This document shows positions 1 to 9,527 of a DNA stretch of 64,000 bases, piece by piece (position 1 is the stretch's first letter; every line of letters starts with the position of its first letter). The notes beneath the pieces were generated by a model. It was not told where the DNA came from and did no database searches. It saw only the letters and a list, made by a program, of their open reading frames with translations. Position numbers and translations under genes: made by a program. The stretch spans positions 62,001 through 126,000 of the forward strand of contig NZ_JAMTCF010000007.1 in NCBI RefSeq assembly GCF_024171695.1, given 5' to 3'. The stretch comes from Actinosynnema pretiosum (GTDB lineage Bacteria > Actinomycetota > Actinomycetes > Mycobacteriales > Pseudonocardiaceae).

Positions 1-267
1 CACGGCCGGGTGCAGGTTCGCCACGGCTGTGCCGGACGTGCAGGTCACCGCGACGGGTGTGCCCGCGAGCGCCAGGCCCAGCGCGAGGAAGCCCGCGCTG
101 CGCTCGTCGATCCGCACGTGCAGCTCCAGCCGCCCGGCCACCGCCGCGTCGTGCAGCGCGAACGACAGCGGGGCGTTGCGCGATCCGGGGCTCAGCACGA
201 CGTGCCGGACGCCGTTCCGGACGAGTTCGTCGACGAGCACCCTCGCCTGAGCGGTGGACGGGTTCAC
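1..267 (-). CDS. menD: MenD, SEPHCHC synthase, N-terminal part (runs off the window)
   Basis: Thiamine-diphosphate enzyme that joins 2-oxoglutarate to isochorismate to give SEPHCHC in menaquinone synthesis; cytosolic. Only the first 89 residues are present, reading leftward off the window edge. They match the start of the family closely: an [17 protein letters not shown] opening, then the [16 protein letters not shown] segment, an [15 protein letters not shown] segment with the invariant glutamate expected for cofactor activation, and [15 protein letters not shown]. The GTG at 265-267 is the start, because the ATG just upstream in the same frame is followed two codons later by a stop. It is divergent from menB, with 311 bp between them, in a region rich in other men genes. 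Confidence 0.93.
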   Translation of the reverse strand, partial: MNPSTAQARVLVDELVRNGVRHVVLSPGSRNAPLSFALHDAAVAGRLELHVRIDERSAGFLALGLALAGTPVAVTCTSGTAVANLHPAV

Positions 268-578
268 CCGGTCATTGTCGCCCAGCCGGGGAGCGGTCGA
301 ACGCCGGGCCGAGTCGGGGGCGGACCGGGCGGGCGGGTGTCGTGGCAGCTCAGGACGGTTGTCCGGGGATTCCCCGCCGGGCGGGCAAGGGCAGCTCAGG
401 GGCCGCGCGGGCGATCGTCCCCCGCCACCCGCGCGGGCCCGCGACCGGTCGGGAACGGGCGGGTCGCGGAACCGGCGCGTGTCGCGGATCTCAGCGCCGG
501 TGCGGACGATCGGCGCAGCGGACCGGCCGGTGGGGGCTCGCCCGCCGTCCCGGTGGACGAGCACATAAAGTCGCCCAC
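268..578. other. menD/menB divergent intergenic region
   Basis: This 311-bp gap separates the divergent menD and menB genes and presumably carries both promoters. I see no convincing coding sequence. An 11-base sequence GGCAGCTCAGG occurs twice, near 342 and 389. The only AT-rich patch is ACATAAAG near 563-570, just ahead of the menB GTG. I could not assign clear -35/-10 boxes. Confidence 0.4.
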
Positions 579-1490
579 GTGGCAGACCAGGTTGTTTCCG
601 AGCTGTTCGACCCGACCCGCTGGAAGCCGGTGGAGGGGTTCGACTTCACCGACATCACCTACCACCGCGCCGTCGACCAGGGCACCGTGCGGATCGCGTT
701 CAACCGGCCCGAGGTGCGCAACGCCTTCCGCCCGCACACCGTCGACGAGCTGTACCGCGCGCTCGACCACGCCAGGATGAGCTCCGACGTCGGCTGCGTG
801 CTGCTCACCGGCAACGGGCCGTCGGCGCGCGACGGCGGCTGGGCGTTCTGCTCCGGCGGCGACCAGCGCATCCGGGGCCGCAGCGGCTACCAGTACGCGT
901 CCGGCGAGACCGCCGACACCGTCGACCCGGCCCGCGCGGGCAGGCTGCACATCCTGGAGTGCCAGCGGCTGATCCGGTTCATGCCCAAGGTGGTGATCGC
1001 CGTGGTGCCCGGCTGGGCTGCGGGCGGCGGGCACAGCCTGCACGTGGTGTGCGACCTGACGATCGCCAGCGAGGAGCACGCCCGGTTCAAGCAGACCGAC
1101 GCCGACGTCGGCAGCTTCGACGGCGGCTACGGCAGCGCCTACCTGGCCAGGCAGGTCGGCCAGAAGTTCGCGCGCGAGATCTTCTTCCTCGGCCGGGCCT
1201 ACAGCGCCGCCGAGATGCGCGAGATGGGCGCGGTCAACGCGGTCGTGCCGCACGCCGAGCTGGAGTCCACCGCGCTGCAGTGGGCCAAGGAGGTCAACGG
1301 CAAGTCGCCGACCGCCCAGCGGATGCTCAAGTACGCGTTCAACCTGATCGACGACGGCCTGGTCGGGCAGCAGCTGTTCGCGGGCGAGACCACCCGGCTC
1401 GCCTACATGACCGACGAGGCCGTCGAGGGCCGCGACGCGTTCCTGGAGAAGCGCGACCCCGACTGGTCGGACTACCCGTACCACTACTGA
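579..1490 (+). CDS. menB: MenB, 1,4-dihydroxy-2-naphthoyl-CoA synthase
   Basis: Crotonase-fold enzyme that cyclises o-succinylbenzoyl-CoA to DHNA-CoA in menaquinone synthesis; a soluble homohexamer in known examples. The 303-residue protein has the family oxyanion-hole region ([18 protein letters not shown]), the [19 protein letters not shown] helix, the active-site stretch [20 protein letters not shown] with the aspartate used by mycobacterial-type MenB in place of bicarbonate, and the C-terminal [13 protein letters not shown] segment. The GTG at 579 gives a start like that of mycobacterial homologues; the longer open frame upstream lacks family similarity. The next gene is menE, 84 bp downstream on the same strand, so the two are likely co-transcribed. 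Confidence 0.96.
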   Translation: MADQVVSELFDPTRWKPVEGFDFTDITYHRAVDQGTVRIAFNRPEVRNAFRPHTVDELYRALDHARMSSDVGCVLLTGNGPSARDGGWAFCSGGDQRIRGRSGYQYASGETADTVDPARAGRLHILECQRLIRFMPKVVIAVVPGWAAGGGHSLHVVCDLTIASEEHARFKQTDADVGSFDGGYGSAYLARQVGQKFAREIFFLGRAYSAAEMREMGAVNAVVPHAELESTALQWAKEVNGKSPTAQRMLKYAFNLIDDGLVGQQLFAGETTRLAYMTDEAVEGRDAFLEKRDPDWSDYPYHY

Positions 1491-1574
1491 GCAGCCCTTA
1501 CCGCCACTAAGCAGGTCGAACCACCACCGAGCACACCCCCCCGCCGAGCGGGGCGAACCGGCCGAGGAGGTCCC

Positions 1575-2636
1575 ATGACGGCGCTGGACGAGGTCCGCGC
1601 GGCGTTCGCGGGCGAGGCGGCGCTGGGCGTCGACCGCGCCGAGCTGGTCGGCTGGGAGCGGGAGGCGGCGCTCGCCGTGCTCACCTCCGGCTCGACCGGG
1701 GACGCCAAGGAGGTGCTGGTGGCCGCGTCGGCGCTCACCGCGTCGGCCGAGCTGACCCACGAGCGGCTCGGCGGGCCGGGCACCTGGCTGCTCGCGCTGC
1801 CCACCGGGCACATCGCGGGGATGCAGGTGCTGGTCCGCTCGGTCGTGGCGGGCACCGAGCCGGTCGTGCTGGACATGGCCAGCGGGTTCCGCGCGGCCGG
1901 GTTCGCCGCCGCCTCCGCCGACCTGCTCGACGTCCCCGGCAGGCACTACACCGCGCTCGTGCCGACCCAGCTGGCCAGGCTCGTCGCCGGGGACGGGCCC
2001 GGCCTGTCCGCGCTGCGCCGGTACGACGGCGTGCTGATCGGCGGCGCCGCCACCCCGCCCGCGCTGCTGGAGAAGGCGCGCGGGCTCGGCGTCGCGGTGG
2101 TCACCACCTACGGCATGAGCGAGACCTCCGGCGGCTGCGTCTACGACGGGGCCGCGCTGGACGGGGTCGGGGTGCGGCTGGCCGACGACGGGCGCGTCGA
2201 GCTGTCCGGGCCGGTGCTCGCGCTCGGCTACCGGGGCGGCGAGCGGTTCGGCGAGTGGTTCCGCACCGGCGACCTCGGGCGGTTCGACGGCGACCTGCTC
2301 GAAGTGCTCGGCCGGGCCGACGACGTGATCGTCAGCGGCGGGGAGAACGTGCCCCCGGTGCTGGTGGAGCGGGTGCTGGCGGCGCAGCAGGGGGTGCTGG
2401 AGGCGTGCGTGGTCGGGCTGCCCGACCAGGAGTGGGGGCAGGTGGTCGCGGCGGCCGTGGTGCTCGCGCCCGGCGCCGAGCCGCCCGACCCGAACGCGCT
2501 CATCGCGGCCGTGCGGGAGAGCGCGGGGCGGGTGTCCGCGCCCAAGCGGGTCGTGTTCCTGCCCGCGCTGCCGCTGCGCGGCCCCGGCAAGGTCGACCGG
2601 GTCGAGGTCGCGAAGCTGCTGGCCACCATCGGGTGA
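1575..2636 (+). CDS. menE: MenE, o-succinylbenzoate-CoA ligase (short actinobacterial form)
   Basis: ANL-superfamily adenylating enzyme that makes o-succinylbenzoyl-CoA, the substrate of MenB. At 353 residues it is shorter than the roughly 450-500 residues of E. coli or Bacillus MenE but complete: the ATP loop (LTSGSTGDAKEV), the TTYGMSETSGG acyl-binding motif, the FRTGDLGRFDGD motif, the hinge (LGRADDVIVSGGENV) and the C-terminal catalytic lysine region (RGPGKVDRVEV) are all visible. A GAGGAGG ribosome binding site lies just ahead of the ATG at 1575. It follows menB in the same direction. The short N-terminal region is usual for actinobacterial MenE and is not a truncation. Confidence 0.92.
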   Translation: MTALDEVRAAFAGEAALGVDRAELVGWEREAALAVLTSGSTGDAKEVLVAASALTASAELTHERLGGPGTWLLALPTGHIAGMQVLVRSVVAGTEPVVLDMASGFRAAGFAAASADLLDVPGRHYTALVPTQLARLVAGDGPGLSALRRYDGVLIGGAATPPALLEKARGLGVAVVTTYGMSETSGGCVYDGAALDGVGVRLADDGRVELSGPVLALGYRGGERFGEWFRTGDLGRFDGDLLEVLGRADDVIVSGGENVPPVLVERVLAAQQGVLEACVVGLPDQEWGQVVAAAVVLAPGAEPPDPNALIAAVRESAGRVSAPKRVVFLPALPLRGPGKVDRVEVAKLLATIG

Positions 2637-2751
2637 TCTCCTCGGGTGGGCGGGGATCTCCGGTTGCCGCCTCGGCCGGTCGGGGTTCCCCTCCAGGGGG
2701 TCGGGCGCGCACCAACCGGCGCGCTCGCCGTGAGCCCCGAGGAGGACCCGA

Positions 2752-3945
2752 ATGCCCAGGCCTCGCCTCGCGCCGCTCGTCGCGGCCACCCTGCTGACCG
2801 CCCTCGCCGTCCCGGCGCGGGCGCTCGCCGAACCCGCGCCGGTGGAGCCGTGGACCGCCGACCTGACCGCCGTGGACGGCGACGACGTGGGCGTCGCGGC
2901 GGGCGGCGGGGTGCTGCGGCTCGCGCCCGGCGCCCGCGAGGGCTACCTGCTGCTGGCCCCGCGCGAGCTGGCCGGACCGGTGGCGGCGGTGGCCGCCGAG
3001 GTGGACGGCTCCGCGCCGGAGGGGAGCGCGGTCCAGGTGGACGTCCGGGTGGCCGCCGGTGACGGCGCGTGGGGGGAGTGGCTGCCCGCCGGGGCCGCGC
3101 TGCCGCCCGGCGCGCGCACCGCGCAGGCCAGGGTCGCGCTCACCACCGGGGGCGCCGGGGGCGCCGCGACCACCGGTCCGGAGGTGCGCTCGGTCCGCCT
3201 GGTCCCCGACACCACCGCCGCCAGGGCCGCGCAGGACGACGCGCGCGGCGTCGTGAACGGCACCACGTACCGGGTGTTCGCCACCAGGGAGGGCCTGGTC
3301 GGCGGCACCACCGCCAACGGCCACGTGATCACCGAGCGGGACCACTTCGTCGCCCTGCCCTCGCGGCGCGGCCTCTCGCCCAAGGGCACCGGCTCGTACA
3401 CGGTCCAGGTCTGCGCGGACAACGGCCGCTGCGAGTGGGCCCCGGTGTGGGACGTCGGCCCGTGGAACACCAAGGACGACTACTGGAACCCGCCCGCCAC
3501 CCGCGAGTCCTGGAAGGACCTGCCGCAGGGCACCCCGCAGGCCCAGGCGGCCTACCTGAACGGCTACAACGGCGGCAAGGACCAGTTCGACCGCAGGGTG
3601 GTCAACCCGGCGGGCGTCGACCTGGCCGACGGCGTGTTCTGGGACGGCCTCAAGCTCTCCGACAACGACTGGGTCACGGTCTCCTACCTGTGGACCGCCT
3701 CCGGCCTGACCGGCTACGTGCGCACGGGCGGCGACGGCCCGCTCAACGTGCGCGGCGCGGCGTCCGCGACCGCGCCCCAGGTCGGCATCGCGGCGGACTA
3801 CGCGCAGGTCAGGGTGCTCTGCCAGCTCAGGGGGCAGAGCGTCACCGGCCCCGAGGGCACCTCGAACCTGTGGTACCGGATCGCCACCGGCAAGTACGTC
3901 GCCAAGGCCTACGTCACCGGCGTCGTGGGCGCCAAGCTCTGCTGA
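2752..3945 (+). CDS. Secreted protein with C-terminal SH3-like domain, function unknown
   Basis: A 397-residue exported protein. Residues 1-26 are a signal peptide with an Arg/Pro start, a hydrophobic core (LVAATLLTALAVPA) and a likely cleavage after ALA. Residues 30-145 resemble a beta-rich domain common in secreted actinomycete proteins. The middle (170-265) contains ATREGLVGGTTANGHVI, a Cys pair (VQCAD-like and GRCEWAPVW) and aromatic motifs. The last 75 residues (YVRTGGDGPLNVRGAAS onward) look like a bacterial SH3-type domain, often used for cell-wall binding. The start is set by a GAGGAGG site before the ATG at 2752. It sits between menE and menA without an obvious link to quinone synthesis. 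No catalytic motif is recognised. Confidence 0.72.
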   Translation: MPRPRLAPLVAATLLTALAVPARALAEPAPVEPWTADLTAVDGDDVGVAAGGGVLRLAPGAREGYLLLAPRELAGPVAAVAAEVDGSAPEGSAVQVDVRVAAGDGAWGEWLPAGAALPPGARTAQARVALTTGGAGGAATTGPEVRSVRLVPDTTAARAAQDDARGVVNGTTYRVFATREGLVGGTTANGHVITERDHFVALPSRRGLSPKGTGSYTVQVCADNGRCEWAPVWDVGPWNTKDDYWNPPATRESWKDLPQGTPQAQAAYLNGYNGGKDQFDRRVVNPAGVDLADGVFWDGLKLSDNDWVTVSYLWTASGLTGYVRTGGDGPLNVRGAASATAPQVGIAADYAQVRVLCQLRGQSVTGPEGTSNLWYRIATGKYVAKAYVTGVVGAKLC

Positions 3946-3994
3946 GAAGGACCTGGCAGCGGGCCGCCCGCCGCCATGTCGGAGGATTGCGCGC

Positions 3995-4867
3995 ATGGCC
4001 ACCCTCGCCCAGTGGATCTCGGGCACCCGTCCGCGCACGCTGCCCAACTCGATCGCTCCCGTGCTGGTGGGCGCGGGAGCGGCCTTCCACATCGACGCGT
4101 TCGACGCGGTGCGGACCCTGCTGGCGCTGCTCGTGTCGATGGCGTTCCAGGTCGGGGTGAACTTCGCCAACGACTACTCGGACGGCATCCGGGGAACCGA
4201 CGCCAACCGGGTCGGCCCGTTCCGGCTGGTCGGGTCGGGCGCGGCGCGGCCGAAGGCGGTGCGGAACGCGGCGTTCGCGGCGCTCGGCGTCGGCGCGCTC
4301 GCGGGCCTCGCCCTGGTGGCGCTGTCCGGGTACTGGTGGCTGATCGGGTTCGGCGCGGTGTGCATCGCGGGCGCCTGGTTCTACACCGGCGGCAAGAAGC
4401 CCTACGGGTACGCGGGCCTCGGCGAGCTGGCCGTGTTCCTGTTCTTCGGGCCCGCCGCCGTGCTGGGCACGCTGTACGTGCAGGCGGGCGAGATCACCGG
4501 CATCGGCATCGGCGGCTCGGTCGCGATGGGCGCGTTCTCCACCGCCGTGATGGTCGCGAACACGCTCCGGGACATCCCCACCGACCTCCAGGCGGGCAAG
4601 CGCACCATGGCGACCACCCTGGGCGACCGGGACACCCGCTACCTGTACCTCGCGCTGGTCGTCGTGCCGTTCGTGATCACGGCGGCGAACGGGGTGCGCG
4701 AGCCGCTGGCCCTGCTCGGCTTCCTGTCGCTGCCGCTGGCCGCGCTCGGCGCGCGCCGGGTGCTCAAGGGCGACAAGGGCAAGGCGCTGATCCCGGTGCT
4801 GCGGGACACCGGGCTGGCGATGCTGCTGTGGGCGGTCGCGACGGCGGGCGCGCTGGTCCTCGGCTGA
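3995..4867 (+). CDS. menA: MenA, 1,4-dihydroxy-2-naphthoate polyprenyltransferase
   Basis: UbiA-superfamily integral membrane enzyme that attaches the polyprenyl chain to DHNA, forming demethylmenaquinone. The 290-residue protein carries the first Asp-rich prenyl-diphosphate/Mg2+ motif NFANDYSDGIRGTD (near residues 53-66) and the second region NTLRDIPTDLQAGKRT (near 188-203), with about eight hydrophobic helices between and after them. The N-terminal GTRPRTLPNSIAPVLVG is typical of MenA. A GGAGGA site lies 9 bases before the ATG. The chain is probably supplied by the polyprenyl synthase at 33921, and the product is the substrate of MenG at 15091. Confidence 0.95.
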   Translation: MATLAQWISGTRPRTLPNSIAPVLVGAGAAFHIDAFDAVRTLLALLVSMAFQVGVNFANDYSDGIRGTDANRVGPFRLVGSGAARPKAVRNAAFAALGVGALAGLALVALSGYWWLIGFGAVCIAGAWFYTGGKKPYGYAGLGELAVFLFFGPAAVLGTLYVQAGEITGIGIGGSVAMGAFSTAVMVANTLRDIPTDLQAGKRTMATTLGDRDTRYLYLALVVVPFVITAANGVREPLALLGFLSLPLAALGARRVLKGDKGKALIPVLRDTGLAMLLWAVATAGALVLG

Positions 4868-4948
4868 GGCCCGCGCGCCCGACCCGCCTGCTCCCGCCGC
4901 CGGGCGCTCCGGCTGCCGGGCGTCCTCGGCCCACCTGGCGTCCTCGGT

Positions 4949-5347
4949 CTACCAGGCGTCCTCGGTGAACGAGGTGGGCGCGTCGTCGTCGTCGCGCGGG
5001 GCGCGCTTCGGCGGCGCGGGCGGGCGCCGCTCGCCGACGCACAGCTCGGCCAGCTTCTCCCGCTCGACCTCGAACGCGGCCCGCACGCCCCGGTCCGCCG
5101 ACGCCTCGCCGGTGAGCACCTCGCGCCAGCTCAGCGCGCCGCGCGCGATCCGGTCCTGGAGCGCGCGCAGCTCGGGCGAGGCCTCGGGGGACTTCGCGTA
5201 GGCGATGACCCGCTTGATGTCCTCGGCCGACGGCTCCCGCTCCGGCCGGGCCTTCGCGGCCTCGCGCGCGACCCGCTCCGCCTCGGCGATCGACCGGGCG
5301 AACACGTCCTCCGCCGTCACCACGTCCGGCGTCCGCCACCCGCTCAC
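4949..5347 (-). CDS. Conserved hypothetical protein
   Basis: A 132-residue soluble, highly charged protein with no motif I recognise. The N-terminal two thirds (SGWRTPDVVTAEDVFARSI and an Ala/Glu/Arg-rich stretch) are predicted helical; the C-terminus is Pro/Arg/Asp-rich (PPAPPKRAPRDDDDAP) and probably disordered. The GTG at 5345-5347 is chosen because GGGAGGGG lies just upstream; the open frame continues further up but without a ribosome site. It starts about 70 bp after the end of the Cds1-like gene on the same strand, so it may be the second gene of that operon. A perfect DnaA-box-like TGTGGACAA falls at 5365-5373, just upstream. Confidence 0.6.
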   Translation of the reverse strand: MSGWRTPDVVTAEDVFARSIAEAERVAREAAKARPEREPSAEDIKRVIAYAKSPEASPELRALQDRIARGALSWREVLTGEASADRGVRAAFEVEREKLAELCVGERRPPAPPKRAPRDDDDAPTSFTEDAW

Positions 5348-5415
5348 CCGGTCCCCCTCCCGACTGTGGACAACTTCCGCATCCGACGTGCTGAACGGAC
5401 GATCAGTTCCCAGCT

Positions 5416-6516
5416 TCAGGACCACGTCCCGGTGGACCGGAAGCGCACCAGGGTCTCCAGGTGCGGGGCCAGGTCCATGCCCTGCCCGGCCACCCACTCG
5501 TCGTCGTAGTAGGTGTTCGCGTACCGCTCGCCGCCGTCGCACAGCAGCGTCACCACGCTGCCCTTCCGCCCGTCCGCGAGCATCTGCGCGATCAGCTGGA
5601 ACGCGCCCCACAGGTTCGTGCCGGTCGACCCGCCGACCCGCCTGCCCAGCACCTCCTCGACGTGCCGCACCACCGCGATCGACGCCGCGTCCGGCACCTT
5701 GATCATCCGGTCGATGACCTGCCCGACGAACGACGGCTCCACGCGCGGCCTGCCGATGCCCTCGATCCGCGATCCGCGCGTGCCGACCAGGTCCGGGTCG
5801 TTGTCGCGCCACGCGTCGAAGAACACCGAGTGCTCCGGGTCGACCACGGCCAGCTTCGTGCGCAGCCGCCGGTAGTGCACGTACCGGCCGATGGTGGCGC
5901 TGGTGCCGCCGGTGCCCGCGCCGACCACCACCCACTCCGGCTCCGGGTGCGGCTCCAGCGCCATCTGCTGGAACACCGACTCGGCGATGTTGTTGTTGCC
6001 CCGCCAGTCCGTGGCCCGCTCGGCGTGCGTGAACTGGTCCATGAAGTGCCCGCCCAGCTCGGTGGCGAGCCTGCGGGACTCGTCGTAGATCGCGCCGGGG
6101 GAGTCCACGAAGTGGCAGCGCCCGCCCTGGCGCTCGATCAGCGCCACCTTCTCCTTGCTGGTCGACCGGGGCATCACCGCGATGAACGGCAGCCCGAGCA
6201 TCCGGGCGAAGTACGCCTCGGACACCGCCGTGGACCCGGAGGAGGCCTCGATCACCGGTGTGCCCTCGACCACCCAGCCGTTGCAGATGGCGTACAGGAA
6301 CAGCGACCTGGCCAGCCGGTGCTTCAGCGAGCCGGTGGGGTGCGTCGACTCGTCCTTCAGGTACAGGTCGACGCCCCACGACGGGGGCAGCGGGAACGGC
6401 AGGAGGTGGGTGTCGGCGCTGCGGTTGGCGTCGGCCTCGATGATGCCGACCGCCGAGCACACCCAGTCCCTGGTGCTGCCGCAGCAGCGGTCCACCGAGT
6501 CGGTTGAGCTGTTCAC
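5416..6516 (-). CDS. cds1: PLP-dependent cysteine synthase-family protein, Cds1-like cysteine desulfhydrase
   Basis: Fold-type II PLP enzyme of the cysteine synthase/cystathionine beta-synthase family; cytosolic. The 366-residue sequence resembles from memory the mycobacterial protein Cds1, described as an L-cysteine desulfhydrase releasing sulfide, pyruvate and ammonia. Visible features are the PLP-lysine region ([15 protein letters not shown]), the substrate-loop [13 protein letters not shown], the phosphate-binding [17 protein letters not shown] and a C-terminal [16 protein letters not shown]. Three in-frame GTG codons are possible starts (6537, 6525 and 6516); the one at 6516 gives a length close to the family. 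It is divergent from the ADP-ribosylglycohydrolase gene, with about 40 bp between them. The exact reaction is inferred from family resemblance. Confidence 0.82.
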   Translation of the reverse strand: MNSSTDSVDRCCGSTRDWVCSAVGIIEADANRSADTHLLPFPLPPSWGVDLYLKDESTHPTGSLKHRLARSLFLYAICNGWVVEGTPVIEASSGSTAVSEAYFARMLGLPFIAVMPRSTSKEKVALIERQGGRCHFVDSPGAIYDESRRLATELGGHFMDQFTHAERATDWRGNNNIAESVFQQMALEPHPEPEWVVVGAGTGGTSATIGRYVHYRRLRTKLAVVDPEHSVFFDAWRDNDPDLVGTRGSRIEGIGRPRVEPSFVGQVIDRMIKVPDAASIAVVRHVEEVLGRRVGGSTGTNLWGAFQLIAQMLADGRKGSVVTLLCDGGERYANTYYDDEWVAGQGMDLAPHLETLVRFRSTGTWS

Positions 6517-6556
6517 GGGGCGCACGATAGCCCGCACCGACTACTTTCTGCCTGTG

Positions 6557-7600
6557 ATGCCGATCGTGGGGTGCGTGCTGGCAGGCGCGGTGGGCGACGC
6601 GCTGGGCGCCGCCGTCGAGTTCAAGCCGATGGACAAGATCAGGGGGATGCACGGTCCCCAGGGCGTGACCGAAATGGAGGACCTGTACGGCGCGCCGGGG
6701 ATGATCACCGACGACACCCAGATGCTGCTGTTCACCCTGGAGGGCCTGCTGCTGGCCAAGCGCGGCGGCGGGAACCCGGTGTTCGCGATCCAGGCCGCCT
6801 ACCAGCGCTGGCTGCACACCCAGGACAAGCAGATGCGCCCGGACGGCATGGTCGAGGAGGCGCCCAAGGGCGGCTGGCTGGTCGACCTGCCCGCGATGAA
6901 CGCGCTGCGCGCCCCCGGCAACACCTGCCTCACCGCGCTGCGCTCGGCCCGCAAGGGCAGGGCGAGCAGCCTCGAACGGCCGCTCAACGACTCCAAGGGC
7001 TGCGGCGTGGTGATGCGCACCGCGCCGATCGCGCTGTGGTCGCACGACCCGTCGGTGGTGTTCGAGATCGCCGCCCGCACCGGCGCGTACACGCACGGCC
7101 ACCCGAGCGGCTACCTGTCCGGCGGGGTGATGGCGGTGCTGGTGCAGCAGCTGCTGCTCGGCGAGAAGGACCTGGTGCGGGCCGCGCAGCGGGCGCGGGC
7201 CGAGCTGGTGCGGTGGCGCGGGCACGAGGAGCAGGCCGAGGCGCTGGACCGGGCGATCCGGATCGGCACCGGCAAGGCGCGGATCACCCCGGAGCTGATC
7301 GAGAGCGAGCTGGGCGCGGGGTGGGTCGGCGAGGAGGCGCTCGCGATCGGGCTCGCCGCCGCGCTGGCCGGGAAGGACATGCGGGAGGCGCTGCTGCTCG
7401 CGGTCAACCACTCCGGCGACAGCGACTCGACCGGGTCGGTGTGCGGCAACCTGCTCGGGGCGCGCGACGGCGTGGACGCCATCCCGCAGGACTGGCTGCG
7501 GCAGCTGGAGCTGGTGGCGATGATGGAGTGGCTGTGCACCGAGGCCGAGCAGGCGTTCGCGCCCGCGGGCAGCGGGTGGGGCGGGCAGGGCTGGGGCTGA
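6557..7600 (+). CDS. ADP-ribosylglycohydrolase family protein (ARH/DraG type)
   Basis: All-helical di-metal hydrolase of the ARH/DraG family, which removes ADP-ribose from proteins or small molecules. The 347-residue protein has the GCVLAGAVGDALGAAVEF N-terminus, the metal site ITDDTQMLLFTLEGLL, the GCGVVMRTAPIALW helix and the second metal site NHSGDSDSTGSVCGNLLGA. The ATG at 6557 is chosen; a GTG one codon upstream is equally possible. No nitrogenase genes are present, so a role as dinitrogenase-reductase activator is unlikely; the substrate is unknown. It is divergent from cds1 and convergent with menF. Confidence 0.85.
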   Translation: MPIVGCVLAGAVGDALGAAVEFKPMDKIRGMHGPQGVTEMEDLYGAPGMITDDTQMLLFTLEGLLLAKRGGGNPVFAIQAAYQRWLHTQDKQMRPDGMVEEAPKGGWLVDLPAMNALRAPGNTCLTALRSARKGRASSLERPLNDSKGCGVVMRTAPIALWSHDPSVVFEIAARTGAYTHGHPSGYLSGGVMAVLVQQLLLGEKDLVRAAQRARAELVRWRGHEEQAEALDRAIRIGTGKARITPELIESELGAGWVGEEALAIGLAAALAGKDMREALLLAVNHSGDSDSTGSVCGNLLGARDGVDAIPQDWLRQLELVAMMEWLCTEAEQAFAPAGSGWGGQGWG

Positions 7601-7640
7601 TCACTCGCCCGCGCCCCGCGCCCTCACGCCGTTCGGCCGC

Positions 7641-8882
7641 CTACAGCCCTTCCAGGGCCTCGCGCATCGGCAGCGTCTTGGCGTGCGCCTCGCGCACCTC
7701 GGTGTCCGGGTCGGAGTCGGCCACCACGCCGCAGCCCGCGCGCAGCCGCGCCGTCCGCCCCGCGACCTGCGCCCCGCGCAGCGCGATGCCCAGCTCGCCG
7801 TCGCCGTTCCCGTCGATCCACCCGACCGGCCCGGCGTAGCGCTCGCGGTCCGCGCCCTCCAGCTCCCGGATCAACCGCACCGCGTCGCCCTTCGGCGTGC
7901 CGCCCACCGCCGCCGTCGGGTGCAGCGCCTCCACCAGCCGCAGCGGCGACGGGTCGTCGCGCAGGGTGCCGATCACGTCGCTGGACAGGTGCGACACGTT
8001 CGGCAGCCGCAGCACCGACGGCCCGTCCACCGACAGCGCGGCGCAGAACGGCCGCAGCGCCTCGGTCAGCGACGCGATCGCGTACTCGTGCTCCTCGCGG
8101 TTCTTGCCCGAGGCGAGCAGCGCGTCCTCGTCGGTGCCGCTGCCCGGCCAGGTCGTGCCCGCCAGCACCCGCGAGTCCACGACCTCCCCCGTGCGCCGCA
8201 GCAGCAGCTCCGGGGTCGCCCCGACCAGCCCGTCCACCGCGTACACCCAGCACTCCGGGTACCGCCTGGCCAGCCCGCCGAGCAGGAACCGCTCGTCGAT
8301 GTCCGCGTCGGCCACGGCCAGCAGGTCGTGCGCCAGGACCACCTTCGCCAGCTCGCCCGCCCGCATCCGGCGCACCGCCTCGGCGACCGCCTCCCGGTAG
8401 CGGGTCACCGGCACCCGGCCGTCCGAGTAGCGGATGGTCGACGGCCGCCGCACCGGGCGCACCGCCCGCTCCAGCGGGTCGCCGTCCACCTCACCGATCG
8501 TGGTCACCCAGCGGTGCTCGCCCCGGCGGCCCAGCACGACCTGCGGCACCACCAGCACCGAGCTGCCGGGCTCGTCCGCGAACGCCATGCTCGCGAACGC
8601 CACCGCGCCCGTGCCCGGCACGCCGACGGCGTCCTCGACGTCCAGCTCCGAGGTGAACTCCCGCCACAGCCGGTCGGCCTCGGCGAACCGGCCCGCGCCC
8701 GAGGTCTCGAACCGCGCGGCCTCGCCCCAGCCGACCAGACCGGAGCCCTCGCGCACCCACGCCAGCGCGCCACCGGGGTCGGGGAGCCTGGACAGCAGGT
8801 CCTCGGGGAAGGCGGGGCCGGTGACCGGGGTGGTGGTCACGCGCAGGCGGGTGCGGGTCCTGGACGGGGGAGCGGAGGTCAC
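7641..8882 (-). CDS. menF: MenF-type isochorismate synthase
   Basis: Mg2+-dependent chorismate-utilising enzyme that makes isochorismate, the entry point to menaquinone synthesis. The 413-residue protein has the family C-terminal domain: KVVLAHDLLAVADADID, GATPELLLRR, HPTAAVGGTPK, YAGPVGWIDGNGDGELGIAL and AGCGVVADSDPDTE with the metal-binding glutamates. The nearby men genes favour a menaquinone rather than a siderophore role, but EntC-type use cannot be excluded from sequence alone. The start codon is GTG at 8880-8882. It is divergent from the DUF3592 gene and convergent with the glycohydrolase gene. Confidence 0.9.
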   Translation of the reverse strand: MTSAPPSRTRTRLRVTTTPVTGPAFPEDLLSRLPDPGGALAWVREGSGLVGWGEAARFETSGAGRFAEADRLWREFTSELDVEDAVGVPGTGAVAFASMAFADEPGSSVLVVPQVVLGRRGEHRWVTTIGEVDGDPLERAVRPVRRPSTIRYSDGRVPVTRYREAVAEAVRRMRAGELAKVVLAHDLLAVADADIDERFLLGGLARRYPECWVYAVDGLVGATPELLLRRTGEVVDSRVLAGTTWPGSGTDEDALLASGKNREEHEYAIASLTEALRPFCAALSVDGPSVLRLPNVSHLSSDVIGTLRDDPSPLRLVEALHPTAAVGGTPKGDAVRLIRELEGADRERYAGPVGWIDGNGDGELGIALRGAQVAGRTARLRAGCGVVADSDPDTEVREAHAKTLPMREALEGL

Positions 8883-8944
8883 CCTTCGAGGGTATGGACT
8901 CGGTTCCGCGTTTCCCCGGCCGGGCGGCCCTAGACTGCTCCGTT

Positions 8945-9484
8945 GTGGTGGACGACGCAGTGCTCTCCGACGACCGCGCCGACGACCGTCCGGACGGCCG
9001 TTCCGCGGGCCGCTCCGCCGATCGTCCCGGCGGTCGTCCCGCAGACCGCCCCCGCTCGACCCGGCGGCGCTCGGTCCGGCGGCGCTCGGTCCGGCGGCTG
9101 CTCGGCAGGTCGGTGCTGGTGCTGGGCGCCCTGGTGACCCTGGTCGGCGTGGTGCTGGTGGCCGCCTGCTGGCGCGACGACGACGCCATCGAGAGCAGGC
9201 GCGGCCGGGCCGCCGCCGAGGTGGTCTCGGTGTCCTTCCAGCGCACCGTCGTGCGCTACGCCACCCCGGACGGCGCGGTGCACAGCCCGGCGCAGGGCGT
9301 GCTCTACCCGGACGGCCTGGAGGCCGGTCAGGTGGTGTGGATCGAGTACGACACCGACGACACCGAGCTGGCCCGCGTCGAGGGCCGCACGTTCACCCTC
9401 GCGCTGCTGCCCGTCGGCACGTTCCTGCTCGCCGTGTGGGCGGTGCTCGGACCGCTCGCCTGGTGGCTGCGGCGTCGCGTGTGA
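8945..9484 (+). CDS. DUF3592-type membrane protein
   Basis: A small membrane protein of about 179 residues. It has an Asp/Arg-rich, low-complexity N-terminus with repeated D-R-P/S-R units (residues 10-55), a first membrane helix ([20 protein letters not shown]), an extracytoplasmic domain typical of DUF3592 ([16 protein letters not shown] through [10 protein letters not shown]) and a second helix near the C-terminus followed by WWLRRRV. I start it at the GTG at 8945, eight bases after a TAGACT -10-like box at 8931-8936, which would make the mRNA leaderless; the ATG at 8894 is possible but lies upstream of that box and has poor ribosome-site spacing. Function unknown. Confidence 0.65.
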   Translation: MVDDAVLSDDRADDRPDGRSAGRSADRPGGRPADRPRSTRRRSVRRRSVRRLLGRSVLVLGALVTLVGVVLVAACWRDDDAIESRRGRAAAEVVSVSFQRTVVRYATPDGAVHSPAQGVLYPDGLEAGQVVWIEYDTDDTELARVEGRTFTLALLPVGTFLLAVWAVLGPLAWWLRRRV

Positions 9485-9527
9485 CAGTTCTTCTCCGCGC
9501 GGTGTGTTCCGTGTAACAATCGGCTGC

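Noticed and set aside
1575..2636. MenE as a truncated pseudogene
   Set aside because: It is short compared with E. coli MenE but has every catalytic motif and a good ribosome site; the short form is usual in actinobacteria.
396..2789. Very long open frame (797 codons) on the minus strand across menB and menE
   Set aside because: It is antisense to two clearly recognisable genes and its translation is a low-complexity Arg/Gly/Ala/Pro sequence, a usual artefact of high-GC third-position bias.
6557..7600. DraG-type control of nitrogenase
   Set aside because: No nif or draT genes are present; only the general ADP-ribosylglycohydrolase call is supported.
7641..8882. Siderophore (EntC-type) role for the isochorismate synthase
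   Set aside because: No siderophore genes nearby, whereas several menaquinone genes are; MenF is the simpler reading.
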